64,000 nt of DNA from Toxorhynchites rutilus septentrionalis (GCF_029784135.1 NC_073745.1:114876716-114940715); one strand, 5' to 3'; counted from the first letter of the stretch, positions 22,299 through 34,900 are shown. Numbers and translations: made by a program. The notes: generated from the letters alone by a model not told the origin.

Positions 22299-23460
22299 AA
22301 GTTGGTCAGATTATGGCGAAAGGTATTCTATTGACGGAAGAGGGGCGAGAAATAATAAAGATATTCAGTGAACAAAAGTTTTCTAATCGCCCGATCGTAA
22401 CAAAAATTGGTCTATGTAAAGAAAAAGAGAAAGTGGTACGGAATTTCTTTAAATAATGACAGAAATATGGGGTATAACGACCAACAAATGGGAACACCAA
22501 AGTTACTTTGCGTCTTAAAGGTCAAATAAGACACGTAGCAACCAGGAAACGATGTCCTGCTCATACATTAAGGCAGAATATGTTGTTCCAGTAACGAAGA
22601 GGCATATTGTGCGCATCTTGAATGAGTCACCAAACATCATGTGGAAGAAACCTCAAGGGAAGCCGAAACTGACCGCCACCCATAAACAGAACCATCTCAT
22701 TTTCGCCCGGCAATACATGGAATGGAAACTAGAATGGAGAAATGTTGTATTTTCCGGCGAAAAAAGTTCAATTTGGATGGTCCGAACTGTTACAGTTGGT
22801 ATTGGTACAATTTAAGTCAACGGCATGCCGTGAGATCGAAGCGAAACTTTGGGGGCGGAAGTTTGACAGTATGGGGAGCCGTTTCCTATCACAGCAAGCT
22901 TCTCATTTGTTTCATTTTCACTCGAATGAACTCCGAAAAGTATCTTCAATTACTGGAGGAGTTTTGATTGGCCATATTGAGAATAACGCTACTGAGGATA
23001 TCGGTTTTTCAGCAGGATTATGCATAGATCCACGTTTCCAAGCAATCGAAGGCATGGTTCGCCGAGAAGGACATTCTTGAATGACGTTAACGTTCCCTTG
23101 TGGAACTTATGCCGTCTCAACGTATGCATTGACTAGCGTCATTTATTAATACTTGGTTGAGATTTTTCAAGCTAAATAACACGCCTTGAATGTATTCCGA
23201 GGGGCAAGCTCTTGAATACACGTAACCACAGTGCAAGTCGAAGAAAATTTCTTTGACGAAAAATCCCCCGGCCAGAACGGGAATCGAACCCGAACACGCG
23301 GCATCATAATGTGAGACGCTAACCACTCGGCCACGGGTGCACCAAGAAGCCGAGGACATTCCGCTTCTCGAATGACCTGCTGGCAGTCGATTGCAATCCC
23401 ATAGAAAATACCTATGGAGAATCTTGGCCGAGATGGTCTATGCAAACGGATGACAATTTG
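22299..23460 (+). pseudogene. Tc1-like transposase pseudogene (ITmD37E type)
   Basis: Readable pieces in shifting frames are an N-terminal helix-turn-helix region (about 22310-22460), KPKLTATHKQNHLIFARQYM (22552 frame), then KKFNLDGP and GGGSLTVWGAVSYHS (22722 frame), then FQQDYA near 23020. After a SINE insertion the frame resumes with the IENTYG-like region near 23395-23420. The first catalytic Asp of the FSDEKK motif reads FSGEK here. Order and motifs are those of Tc1/mariner DDE transposases with long D-E spacing. Stops and frameshifts make it dead. Confidence 0.75.
23086..23353 (-). mobile_element. tRNA-derived SINE inserted in the Tc1 transposase
   Basis: On the minus strand the head reads GTGGCCGAGTGGTTAGCG (A box) and GTTCGGGTTCGATTCCCG (B box), very close to a tRNA. 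A ~170-bp tRNA-unrelated body with a short AT-rich end follows. Flanking duplications are imperfect: ggacattcttgaatgac at 23069-23085 and ggacattccgcttctcgaatgac at 23354-23376. The host transposase reads on across the insertion. Confidence 0.8.
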
Positions 23461-24527
23461 ACAACATTTCCAGTCTCAAGGCAGTAATTCACAGGGGTAT
23501 GACTAAAACGTCAAATCCCTCATATTGCCAGTGTACCCAATATTACTGCGGTTCACTGACATTTTGGTTCTCTCAATTACTGTTGTTTACAACTCGGTCC
23601 GATTATATAGTCGAATAGTGGCTAACCTTAAACTCCATGTTAAATGTGAACACCTCCATGTGAAACCGAAATATAAAAATCGCTCATGCAGTTAGAAATA
23701 AAGCATACTATCTCCGTGATTTCAACGATTTTAATCCTCGCAAATGATATGTTAGTAAACAAATGACGCCATATTGATTTTGATTTTGGGTAGCCTATAT
23801 TCAATTGATGTCTAACCCCTGAGTAATTCAGGAATGTTGGGCTATAATCAATATGGCAGCACTTTAAAAGCTGTCTGACTCGATGCCAAATCGAGTTTTC
23901 AAAGTGATCCGAAATGGAGGTGGACATTTTTTTCCCCAAAATATATATTTTTAATCAAGGCTCATATGCCGTTAGCCTGACGGGGCCGGGTATTCAATAT
24001 TTTGACATTTTTTTCTTATTATCTATGTTAGTAATATGTAACCGATTACTCGCGGTTGGCTCGAGGTTAGTATTACAATAGTTTTCGTAATTGGGATGTT
24101 GCTGTCTCCAATACTCTGTACGTGTACCCGACACGGGATACTTCCTATTGGGATGCAGCTGACCATTGATCAGCAACGCCCCCCTAGTCTGTACCCCATA
24201 TCTAGCGTGGTGCGTCTTCTCGACTCGAGGAATTCAGGATGGAAAGGTCATTAGCCGTCAGCTGGTGTAGAGTTGTCATGAGCGGTACAACCTTTGACTC
24301 TTGTTGAATGATCAGTGGACTGTACAACCTTAGGCCCGTGTATCTGTAAAGAGTGTGTGTAGAAGGAGGTGGACATTTAGTGGACATACTAAATATTAGC
24401 TACCGATTGGTCTCGAAATTTGCCGCACAAATTTTCTTTTATTGAAATTTTAGGATGCGGCTAAACGAATGTCCACACTGATTTCACATATTTGAATTAC
24501 TTAGAAAACAAAAAGTGAATTTATTCT

Positions 24528-24592
24528 TGTTTTTAGAATTTAGAATTTTAGAATCAAGAATTTAGAATTTTAGAATTTTTTTTAGAATTCGA
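24528..24592. repeat. Short AT-rich tandem repeat (TAGAATTT-like)
   Basis: Several imperfect copies of TTAGAATTTTAGAAT in succession within the right end region of the ITmD37E element. Confidence 0.6.
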
Positions 24593-24703
24593 TGAAAATA
24601 AACAATAATCGTCTCTTATCAGCAAAACTGTACAAAGAATTGACTTGTTTTTAAAAATATTGAGGAAAAATAGGGTGCGGCTAAACGAATGTCTACCACT
24701 GTA

Positions 24704-25472
24704 TGAAACACTGATCTCAGATTTGACGTTCTGCTATAGACGATCGCATGTCTCCAATCTTTTTGATAATTCCTCGTATTTCTATTTAATTCAATCATAA
24801 CTCATCAACACAAAAGCAAGCGATAACTAGTTAATTCATCTCCCTCGTACAGGAAATGCATTCCTCTATAATAAAGATCCTGATTTCTCGGTTCTATTCT
24901 TTTTCCAAATTGAATGGTTTTGCCATCTAAGGAAGACTAACCTGGCATGATAGACAATCTTTCTTATAACGTACCTACATAGTTTTCGTAAAAAGTTGTC
25001 TGTAGATGTAATTAACATGTTGAATGTTGGAATCTAGAGTCAAACTAAATACACTGAACACAGTTTAAGAGACATCGAGTAACAGCAAAAATATAATACT
25101 AGTGCAAATTAGAAATATGAACAAAAAACAATCATCATTTCAAAACTACGAGTACAAAGCAGTCATACAGAACAAAAGATTCACCACACGCATTGTGTGA
25201 CATTGCTTGGGACGCAAAGCGAACTCGTCAACATGAAACTGAAATTTTCTCATCTCTCACCCTTTCTCTACACAACACCCAGCCATTAACTGTATATTGT
25301 CACCCTTTGTAAGTCAGAATTGAAAGGAACCATTGTGCCACGCTTACATTAGGTGTTGTGAGGACCATCTCCGGTTCGAATGAACTTTGCACACTATTTC
25401 GGTATAGAAAACTAAGTTTTTTTCCATCGGTGAGAAGATTGTTCTGACTGATGGGTATTATTCAGAAGGACG
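24704..25472. other. Intronic stretch with no recognisable feature
   Basis: AT-rich sequence between two Tc1-like elements; no ORF or repeat identified. Confidence 0.5.
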
Positions 25473-25474
25473 TA

Positions 25475-27134
25475 CAGACAATCGCAAAATTGAGTGTACA
25501 AATGCTACTTGACGATACTTTCCATTTATTGTTATAAAATATTAAAAATAAAATACATTGATTCTTTTGAAGCGTATCCATTAACTAGTTGTACGCGCAA
25601 TAAAATTCCGCGAAAAGTTCTCTGCTAATTGTTTATTCGCAAAATTTGAAAACAATCTCTATTCTAGGCATCGCAAAATTGAGTGTACACCTCAAATTCC
25701 TCTGAACAAATTAGCCTTGTAAGTAAGATCTTTGCGAATTACCGTACCTTTTTTCGTCAGTGATTGGTGTCAACACTTAACCACTGCTTGGGCAGTGTTA
25801 GTTCTTGATTTTTTTATTGATGTTTGAAAAAGTTTTTATCAAAATGGAAAGTTAAGGGGAAGAAATAGATATTGTTGCACGTACAATGAAAATAAGTATG
25901 AATTGTCGTGAAAAGACATTGCAGGAATTAGCAGCTATACTTGGAAGAACCCACTCTACAGTAAAGAAAATCATAAACAAGTGGAAATGTGAAAGGAACC
26001 ATGGAAAATCTTCCGGTAGAGAGCGCAAACGGATCATATCTTCTGATGGTGAACGGGTAATTGTTCGAACATTGCGAAAGATTCCTAAAACAAATATTCT
26101 TAAACTGACTAAGGCAGTAGCCGGCACCATTGAAAGGCCAGCCCACACAGACACTGTCCGGAGAGCAGCATAGCAGCAATCTGAGAGGTCGTGTTGGCCG
26201 TGATAAATATTTCATCTCAAAGGTGAATATGAAAAAAAAGACTAGAGTTTGCTAAGGCATATGTAAACAGAAATAAGGAGTTCTGGAACAAGGTCTTTGA
26301 TACGGATGAGCCGAAAACCAAAATTTGAATCGAATGAAAGACAGATGACGTGGAGGAAACCAGGATCGGTGCTTCAGATTCAGCATTTGGTTACCACAGT
26401 AAAACACGGCGGCGGTAGTCAGTTGATGTATGGTACATTGATGACATTGTTCCAGTTCCAGGAACCATGGAGTTTATCGATTCGGTGATGGACAAGATGG
26501 CTTACTTGATCTTCCTGAAACATAACTCACCCTCCCTCGTGATTACTACTTTCAGCAGAATAATGACCCGAAACAAACAGACTTCGTGGTGCGGGAATGC
26601 CTGCTCTATAATGTCCCAATCAACTCAAAACACCTTCGAAATCACCGAACTTGAACACTATTGAGTATCCATGGTGGGAAATGAAGAACCATCCATCCAT
26701 CGAAATCCAGGGAACGAAGCGAAACTCAAAACGATGATTACGGAGATCTGGGAGGCACTTCCGTCTACAGTGACCAGAAATCTCGCCTTGGTGCTTGTAG
26801 GAAGTACTGGACACCAAAGGGGGGCCATACCAAATACAAGGAGATTAATTTTTGTTATCTGTTAACATTTCGAAACTGATTTCAATTTTCTTATTAAGAA
26901 AAACTTGGACTGTACACTCAATTTTGCCACGTCTCAATTAGAGATTTTTTATTTGTATTTGAAACATATAGTAGAAATGTGATCATTTTAATTTTTTTTT
27001 CTCATCACTACATGAGAATAAAATGGTTCGATTTTACGATGAATATAAGTCGCATTTTATTATTTACTTTTTAACCCCGAAAACTCAAAATAACAAACCC
27101 GCACGAGTTGTATAATCAATTTTGCGATGAACTG
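25475..27134 (+). mobile_element. Tc1-like transposon with IR/DR ends (1.66 kb)
   Basis: The ends CAGACAATCGCAAAATTGAG and, read inward from the right, CAGTTCATCGCAAAATTGAT are flanked by TA (25473-25474, 27135-27136). Inner copies of the CGCAAAATTGAGTGTACA motif occur at about 25672-25692 and, inverted, at 26913-26930. Two repeats per end ~200 bp apart is the IR/DR arrangement known from Sleeping Beauty-like Tc1 elements. Confidence 0.78.
25858..26872 (+). pseudogene. Tc1-like transposase pseudogene
   Basis: The N-terminal 95-codon frame (25886-26173) carries a helix-turn-helix (LQELAAILGRTHSTVKKIIN) and a GRERKRIIS hook-like stretch. The catalytic part is scattered over frames, with YYFQQNNDPKQTDFVV near 26550 (QDNDPKH-like second Asp region) and TLLSIHGGK/EYPWWEM near 26655-26680. 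The C-terminal frame 26671-26865 ends with GHQRGAIPNTRRL. Multiple stops and indels are present. Confidence 0.7.
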
Positions 27135-27466
27135 TATATATTTTAGGATAAACTTTGAATTATACTCTAAAATATTTTGTTGAATAGAAAAAATCAGAGG
27201 TATTTAGATTGCATTTCTAGGATGGAGAAATGTAAAATGAAAAAAATTGTTCCTTGGAGCTCGCTTTCTGGGATTTTTTTTTTGGAAAATCACAATGTAT
27301 TCCAATCGTAATCGAATTTTTGATTTAGAACGATATGGATTTGGAAGATTCAGAGTAACTGTTACCGATTTTCGAAACTGTCTTATTCAACATGAGTAAA
27401 TTACACATTATAATACATTATAATACACATATAAGTTTCAAACAAAAATATCCCTATTCGTTCAAA

Positions 27467-29832
27467 GGGCCTGGCCGGGCAAGGGAGTAAAAAGTGCCTC
27501 CAAACCAAACCACAAACTGTATGGCAAACATTGTATAGGATATTAAATAAGAAATTCTGACGGTTTATTTGAACCCATATGAGGTTTAACATAGGATCTA
27601 TAGTGAAAAACGTACTTTTTCGTTTATTTCAAGCCATCCTCAAAAGCTTCGAGATAAAAATTTGAAAAAAATACTGAATGTGCATCTTACTACGGTGTAT
27701 TAAGAAAAATTTCATCAAAAATTTAAGTACTAAAAAAATATTGAAATCTTGGAAAAAAAATTCTGGATTTAGAGATTCAGTACTATTCTAATTCATATTT
27801 AAATGTGTTCCTACGGCTTTTTTTAGATATGTGGGTTTTTTTCAGATTTTTTTCAGTGTTGCGCGGTACAAACAATTTTTTTTTTATATTGCCAAAGGGT
27901 CTGACAGGGTACGGGAGTAAGAAGTCCCCCAAACCAAATCACCAGCTGTATGGAAAATATAGTATAGGGTACTAAATAAAACATTTTGGCAGTAGTACCA
28001 TATATTTGAGTCCTTATTTGTTACACCATAGGATCTATGGTGGGAGGCGATCTGGCGTAGTGGTAACATCCATACCTCTCACGCAGAGATCACGAGTTCA
28101 ATTCTCACTCCCGACATTCTTCCAAAAAAAAAACCGAAGTAAAAGTGACGAACCAGCCGAAATGTGTTGAAAATCACTATAATAAAGAAAAAAAAGGATC
28201 TATGGTAAAAAGGCACCTTTTCGTTTTTTTCACGCCATTCTCAATAGCTTTGAGACAAAAATATGAAAAAATACCGAAAGTACATCTTACTAAGGTGTAT
28301 CGATAAATATCTTCAAACTGTTTTCACCAAAAAATCTAATAGTAAAAAAAATTAAATACGCAGTACAGAAAATATTTATACATTTTGTGGCATTTCGAAA
28401 TTTTGAAAAAAAAATAACTTTGAGATCCAGTTCTGCTCTAATTTTCATTTAAATGCGTTCGTATGTGTCTTTTTTTCTACATTTGGCGAAATTTTTCCTG
28501 AAATTTTAAGAGCATTGCGAGACACAAAAATTATTTTCTTCATCGTCTGCATTATTATTTTTATTTTCTTGAAATCGGTTATTTTATTGTATTCGTGGTT
28601 TTTGATTGTAGGATTAAATTAAAAAAATTAAAATTGTTCGGTTTTTTTCAAGTGTTTATCTCATTAATCCGAATGATCTTTCTACAAGGACTTTTTTTTC
28701 TCACAGAGCTCCATCGTACTGCTGACTCCTATGAATTTGGTAAACCATCTAAATCCAGCAGTAATGCAGTAATGGGTCTCTAAATTCAAAATAAATTAAA
28801 AATGCCCAAAGGCAAAAAAAAATTTTGAAATTCAAGAAAAAATTGAACTACATGTGGAAAAAACAACACATACGAACGCATTTGAATAAAAATTAGAGTA
28901 AAATTTGGTTTCAAAGTAATATTTTTTGTCCAAATTTCGAAATGCCTGAAAATATATATAATTTTTTTTTGTACCGCGAAAAACACTCTAAAAATTCTGA
29001 AAATAATCACATATACCTAAAATTGACGTAGCAAGAAACTTGAATACAAACTAGAGTAGTACTGAATCTCAATTAAAAAAAAATAATTTAAAATAAAAAT
29101 AAAAATCAATTTAAAAAAAATTTTAGTACTTGATTTTTTGATGAAAAAAATTTTTGAAAATATTGACCGATACACCTTAGTTAGATGTACTTTCAGTATT
29201 TTTTTAAAATTTTTGTCTCACAGCTATTGAGAATGGTGCGAAAAAAAAGAAAAGGTGCATTTTTCACCATAGATCCTATGGTGTACCAAATAAGGACCCA
29301 AATATCTGGTACAACTGCAAAAATGTTTTATTTAGTACTATACTATATTTTCCATACAGCGGGTGATTTGGTTTGGGGGATTTTTTACTCCCTTACCCAG
29401 CCAGACTCTTCGAAAATGTAAAAAAATATTATACCGCGCAACACTGAAAAAATCACACATATCTAGAAAAGCCGTAGGAACACAGTTAAATATGAATTAG
29501 AGTAGTACTGAATCTGTAAATCCCAAAAAAAAAGTTCAAGATTTCAATATTTTTTAGTACTTCAATTTTGGATGAATTTTTTTTTATAATTTTTCTTGAT
29601 ACACCGTAGTCAGATGTACATTTAGTTTTTTTTTCAAATTTTTCTCACGAAGCTTTTGAGGATGGCGTGAAATAAACGAAAAAGTACTTTTTTCACTATA
29701 GATCCGATGTTGAACCACATAGTGGTTCAAAAAAACCACCAAAATTTCTTTTTTAATATCCTATACAATATTTGTTATACATCTAGTGATTTGGTTTGGG
29801 GGCATTTTTTACTCCCTTACCCGGCCAGGCCC
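27467..29832. mobile_element. Long foldback-type element (composite inverted-repeat arms)
   Basis: It starts GGGCCTGGCCGGGCAAGGGA and ends with the inverse (ccttacccggccaggccc). Each arm is made of two related ~420-bp units: outer units 27467-27890 and about 29416-29832, inner units about 27897-28320 (with the SINE) and 28900-29408, whose ends are diverged copies of the outer ends. A single-copy centre lies around 28600-28780. Shared sub-blocks include the GTATGG...TAGTA, GGATCTATGGT and CGTTTATTTC motifs. There is no coding capacity. The same family occurs at 43738-45302. Confidence 0.7.
28042..28194 (+). mobile_element. tRNA-derived SINE (153 bp) in the foldback element
   Basis: A perfect 12-bp target duplication AGGATCTATGGT occurs at 28030-28041 and 28195-28206. 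The head reads CTGGCGTAGTGGTAACAT (A box) and ATCACGAGTTCAATTCTCAC (B box); the body ends CACTATAATAAAGAAAAAAA. Size and boxes indicate a Pol III-transcribed SINE moved by a LINE. Confidence 0.88.
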
Positions 29833-29891
29833 TTTATCTATTTTCTCAAATCTACCATGAATATAGTCATGCACTCCATCTACACACTCAC

Positions 29892-30229
29892 CATTCCTAC
29901 GGGGTTACGCGCCGGTATCCACTGGTAGATCAGCTTCCGGTTGAAATACCACTTGAGCACAAAGCCGCACTCATTAGCCTTAATCTCATACTGGCAGTCC
30001 ATTATCAGTGGTTTCACTGTGGAGGTATTATAATTTGTCTGACTATCATTGCTTGCGGTAAAATTGGTCCCTGAAGTTGGCTCCGTCACGACGGCTGACC
30101 CGTTCGGCTCATCCTGAAAGTGCTCGTGTTGGCGGCGGTGTTCGGACGAAAAGGCAGTGAGAAATTCATCCCGCTCGAGTATGTATGTTCTTGGCACTTC
30201 GAGATTGGTGATATGTACGCAGGTATATG
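29892..30229 (-). CDS. Two-Ig-domain cell-surface protein, exon for first half of Ig domain 1
   Basis: The exon is bounded by acceptor attctag (with a long pyrimidine tract, 30231-30290) and donor ATG/GTGAGT. It enters in phase 1 and leaves in phase 0, with 112 full codons. It encodes CVHITNLEVPRTYI, a polar linker with several N-glycosylation sites (NGS, NFT, NDS, NTS), then LIMDCQYEI (first Ig cysteine) and FVLKWYFNRKLIYQWIPARN, the C and C' strands with the invariant Trp. It joins in phase to 15933-16104. The signal-peptide exon must lie further right; I could not find it in the window. Confidence 0.85.
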
Positions 30230-31921
30230 CTAGAATTGAGCAATGAAGATGCGAGCAAAGAAAAGGAAGAAAATGTGATAGAGTTATTATCTTATCTCTA
30301 CAGCAAAAAAAAATCATTTCGAAACATTCTTAACTATGTCGTAGTTCTTCCGCTAAACTCAAGTCAGGCAAATATTATACATCTCACGTTTCACAGCACT
30401 TCATGTCTCGAGCATGCAACTATGCCTTCTCCGAGAAAAAACAAGTAAAACTATTACTTGGGAAGCCAGATTCGAACGCCACGAAATCATATTTATCCCG
30501 GCTTTTGCCATGAGATTGAAACACAAGCGCTAATGAGGTTTAACATTTTATTACATTATTCAGTCGGATTGATTCTCAAGACGCTGGGTATTGCTCGTTC
30601 GCTTTCGACTGCTCCATAAGTTATTCAGTGAAATTGTTGCACTCCCCTTTGCACTCCACAAGAAGCGGCGTGAAAATAAGGATTGCCTGGTGTGTGCCAA
30701 GGCGATTTATACAAACTCAATAATGGATGCGATTTGTTTTTATCGAGACCGAGAACGCCCAATTTTAATTCACTTTCGCTGTAGTGTCTCGTTGAGGGCG
30801 TTCCGAGCGCTTTACGGGGATGTCGATGGATCATTTCGTCTTCTCTGGATGACTTTTGCTCTCGGGGTTTATGCTATTATGTTAAGACTTATTCCAGGCA
30901 GATTGAGGGAACTTGGTGCCGTGGGAACGATACGTATAATATAGAATGCTAAACGTTATTATGCAAATGGGGTGTTTCATTCTAGCTATGTCTATTTCAA
31001 AACTCGATCGTTTGTGATAGAAATAGGTTGATCCCAGATAATTATTAAGATGGTGTCTGGTATGTCAGACTAGAGGCCCGAACTGAAACGACAAAACCCG
31101 TATATGAAACGTGTATTAAACATAAATGGAGAATGAAACCAATCGATTCTAATGCTGTGTTCGTGATCTGATAGGAAATGTGTGTTCGTTTACTAAACAT
31201 TTTAGAAGACGTTTTGTGATAATGTTCAGATATAAACTAATCGATTGTAAATATCCATGATAAGCTTTTCGGATCAACCAAAACATTACCCCTCCAGCAA
31301 TTCATTTCATAGATGTTGCCAGACATTGAAAGGTTGAAAATAGAACACCACATTATGGAACGAAAATATTTGTCGTTTTATTAACAGATTATGAAAAGGA
31401 CGTTTAAAGTAAACGGACCAAACAGTGCTTCAGAATAAACATTCTTCACAAAAAGTTTGTTCCATCAACTGAAAAATTTCAATAAAAGTATTATAAAGTT
31501 TAAATCATTTTTATTTTGAAATCAAATGTTGTATGGGGCAACAACTCAATAAATGCGACTATTGGGTGTGAGATTCAGATTCGTGAAGTCACATGCTTAA
31601 AAAATATATATGCAATATTAACGAGATCTTCATGCCTACCAAACTTGAATTTCAAAAACATTCCAATATCGTTATTCAATTCAAAAACATAGAAGAGTGC
31701 ATATCTCCCAGCACACATCAGTGTGGAAAAAATCGTTATATTCTTTACAATTGTTTGTGCAGTCCTATATGTCTAAGAAAAATGTAGTACTTTAGTTTCT
31801 TTCCTCCATTCACTGGTGTAATTCTTAAACGAAAGGGTGGAACGACCAAAGTTTTGTTGAAAAAAATGTGCCGACTAAAACTAGCAACTAACATAGCAGT
31901 GAGGCACAATTTGAATATATC
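30230..31921. other. Upstream intron/flank of the Ig gene, no gene recognised
   Basis: A 117-codon plus-strand ORF (30591-30944) is open but has no domain that I recognise, and its codon pattern gives no support. The rest is AT-rich. Confidence 0.45.
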
Positions 31922-31923
31922 TA

Positions 31924-34900
31924 GGGTAAGTGTACCAATTATGGAGGACATATGTCACCAATTTGCAGAAAATGGCGAATAAATACTCTATTTTAGATCA
32001 AAAGTATACAAGAGTATACTTTTTCTAGCAGTTTGAACTCTGTTCTTGAAGATTCTCACTGATATTTCCATGATTATTCGAATAAATTGGGTAAAAACAT
32101 GTTTGAAAATGTCACTTCCATGTACCCATTACGGTGATAGTGTTCCTGTAGTTTCGTAATAAATGTACCTATTATGGTAATAGTCGATGTCACATGGAAA
32201 AAATGTTAATAGGATTGAAATAATACGTCAATAATAATTTTTAATTAAAACTTTGTCTCTAAATCTTATTCCTAGTATGCAATACTGTGTCGTTAATTCT
32301 ACACTCGACAACAAATTATGGGAACAAAGCGCGAAGCCGAAGTTTAAAGTAATTTTAGAAATGTTGTAACTTCGTAAAAAATCAACGCGTGAGGATGAGA
32401 TATACGTCATTTTGAAGCATTAAATTTTAAGTTTTGAGATGTAGTACAAATTTTACCAGAAGATTGAAGTGCTATTCGTACCCTTGGAATGAACAATACG
32501 CAACTTTAGTTTTCATGTTTTTGTGAAGAAGTTCAAATATGTTTTTTTTTATTTTGTGTCGTTTTTCGGGGCTTTCAGATATCTGATTGGGAGAATAGAA
32601 TAAAAATTAATTTGTGTTAAAAGACAACGCCGTCGCTAGACAACGTACTCTATTAATTTATTAATATATTCATACAGTCATGCATAAATGCATTAATTTG
32701 TGTATGGAGTGAAAAATTTTCAGTTTTTCTGATCGTAACACGCTTGTTTTTTAGCTTTGGATTAGATTTTTTTCTGTTTAGCTCTTTTTCTCACGCTCAC
32801 GCTCTTCAAGCCTAGCTCTTTTTGCTTCTTCCCGCTGAATTTTCGCCTCCTGACGTTCCAATGCCTTTCTTTTCTTTTGTTGCTCTTTTTCCATTTTAAC
32901 TTCTTCTTCCTTACGAATTTCTTCGAGTCGTTGTCCAGCTGTAAGAATTGGTTGAAATTTTCTAACGTAGTTGCGGTGTCTGCAACTGCGACGGGGTGTG
33001 GGTGGAACCTTGAATACATCCGAAAGTCTACGTCTAACAGTTGTTTCTGTTTTGTTCTTGACTTCTTGCAACATCCCATCAATAAGAACAGTGTTGTTGT
33101 GTAGCGTTTTATCTACAAAAATTAAAAAATTGTCATTTCTTCCATACTAGCTTACTACAAACTTACTATTTTTGAAATTCTTTGCCGTATCATTTTTGAA
33201 TTGAGCCAAATCATCCGTCTCTGTTCCTGTGGTAGCCAGTTCTCTCAGATAAATGCTTTCTTCGTTGTCTGCTGAAACCAAACACATTCACTTATAGCAA
33301 AATACGCATCATTTGATGACGAATATGTACCTACCAAACCTGATATCGAAAGATTTTTCCAAAGTATTCTCTATTGGCTGACCGGAAGTGGACTCTGCTA
33401 CCATACTGCAACAAGTGCTGACGTCATCAACGTTGATAATTTCGCAGTCGTTGATGTCAATGTCCATAGGCTTCGGAGATCCGAAAACATATTCTTCGAC
33501 AGCATCAGTATCACGATCACGTTCAACTTGCATGAAAGATGAAGTACCATTTTCTGTCGATGACGACAGACCGTGGAATTTAATATGGGGACGGACAATC
33601 TCTCGATGAAAATATCGAATAATTCTTTCCTCCCGCGTGAGCAGATTAACATTGCCTTCGATTTTGGCAATTGTGTGGGCTCCTATCAAGTCGTACGCTT
33701 CTATAATTCTATCCATACTGATGCTAACATTCGGTTCCGCATCACAGTTCTGGTCCGTAGGATATGAGATTTCCTGGGTTTTCAGTGTTTCTGGTAGATT
33801 TGTTAACATAGTTTCTTTAGCTGTTTCCACAGACATTGCCGATGTATCCTTTATAGATGTTGCCTTCACAATACACTTGGAATAATCCACAGCATTCGGA
33901 TCAAAAGGATATATTCCACATACACGGAATCCATTTTTTATTGTTTCGGGTATTATTCCATTTTTAACCGCCTTTGCCAGGACGCTTCCAAAATGCATCA
34001 TTGTAAGTGAAGAACCTTGATGTTCATATCTCCACTCTTCAACTGATTTTCTCCATTCGTTCTTTAAAGGGCGAAACACTGCTACATCCGCAGGTTGTGT
34101 GATGTGAGTGGTTTTTGGATATAACGAAATCAGCACAATTCCTAGTGACTGGCATACATCGGCGACTTCTAGTGTTTTGTGTGATGCATGTCCGTCGACG
34201 AAGAAAATCACTGGGAACAATACGCCTTGTTCTACGAGGAATGGATGGAAGATTTTCACAATATACTCACGAAAATTGTGAGTATCCATCCAACCTCGGT
34301 CACTCTGACCAAGACCCCAGTTCGCAGGAAAACCTTGAGCAACTTCCTTTCGGATGCGTTGCCCAGGGAGTATCACGTGTGGTGGTACTACAACTCCAGA
34401 CGCTCCAAAGGCGAACATTACGGTGATGTTTTGTTTCCCGGGAGGTTGCTCTACTTCGTAAACGTTGCGGGATCCAGTGAGGGCAATGACCTCCTTTGTT
34501 TTGGGGTGAAAATAAAAACTTGTTTCGTCCCGTGATAAACTCTTGAGGGGTCCTCCAAAATTACACGTATCAAGTTTGCAGTCGCATACTAGTCTACCAT
34601 CCTGAACCATCTGCGAAGAACTTGTTCGCTCACACGGCTACTTGCCGCGGATACTGCTTCTGGAGTACGGAACGAAAATCCGGGATTGCGTCGCATAAAA
34701 CCAGTTAACCACTTTCGTCCTGGAATTGTGTATAACATTCAGCATGATTGTTTAGTGTTCAAGCCTTTCAAAAGTTTTACGCACCTGGTCGATTATTACG
34801 GAACGGTGTGATCCGTGGGTTTGATGACAAATATTCACTTACTTTGAAGAGCAGAGCATGTCGGGAAACTGGAAAACCTCGATCCTGCATTCTTTTCAAC

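Larger units (their letters stand above)
21960..24701. mobile_element. Tc1-like element of ITmD37E type with IR/DR ends
   Basis: The outer ends contain ATTCGTTTAGCCGCAC (about 21979-21994) and its inverse at 24675-24691, with CACTG and TA at the right limit. A second inner pair lies at about 22175-22189 and 24455-24472, giving two copies of the motif per end roughly 190-220 bp apart (IR/DR layout). A decayed Tc1 transposase sits between. A minus-strand SINE has landed in the transposase. Confidence 0.7.
16105..29891 (-). other. 13.8-kb intron of the Ig gene, filled with mobile elements
   Basis: The donor is GTGAGTGTG at 29891 and the acceptor CAG ends at 16105, both on the minus strand. Nearly all of the intron is explained by a TTAA-flanked MITE, a pseudogene, a hexamer satellite, a Harbinger-like element, two Tc1-like elements, SINEs and a foldback element, listed separately. 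The gene itself is small; TE load accounts for its length. Confidence 0.8.

Noticed and set aside
23270..23345. A genuine tRNA gene on the minus strand
   Set aside because: The tRNA-like part continues into a SINE body and is flanked by target duplications.
30591..30944. 117-codon plus-strand ORF as a gene
   Set aside because: No domain, no splice or promoter context, and it lies just upstream of the Ig exon on the other strand; likely chance.
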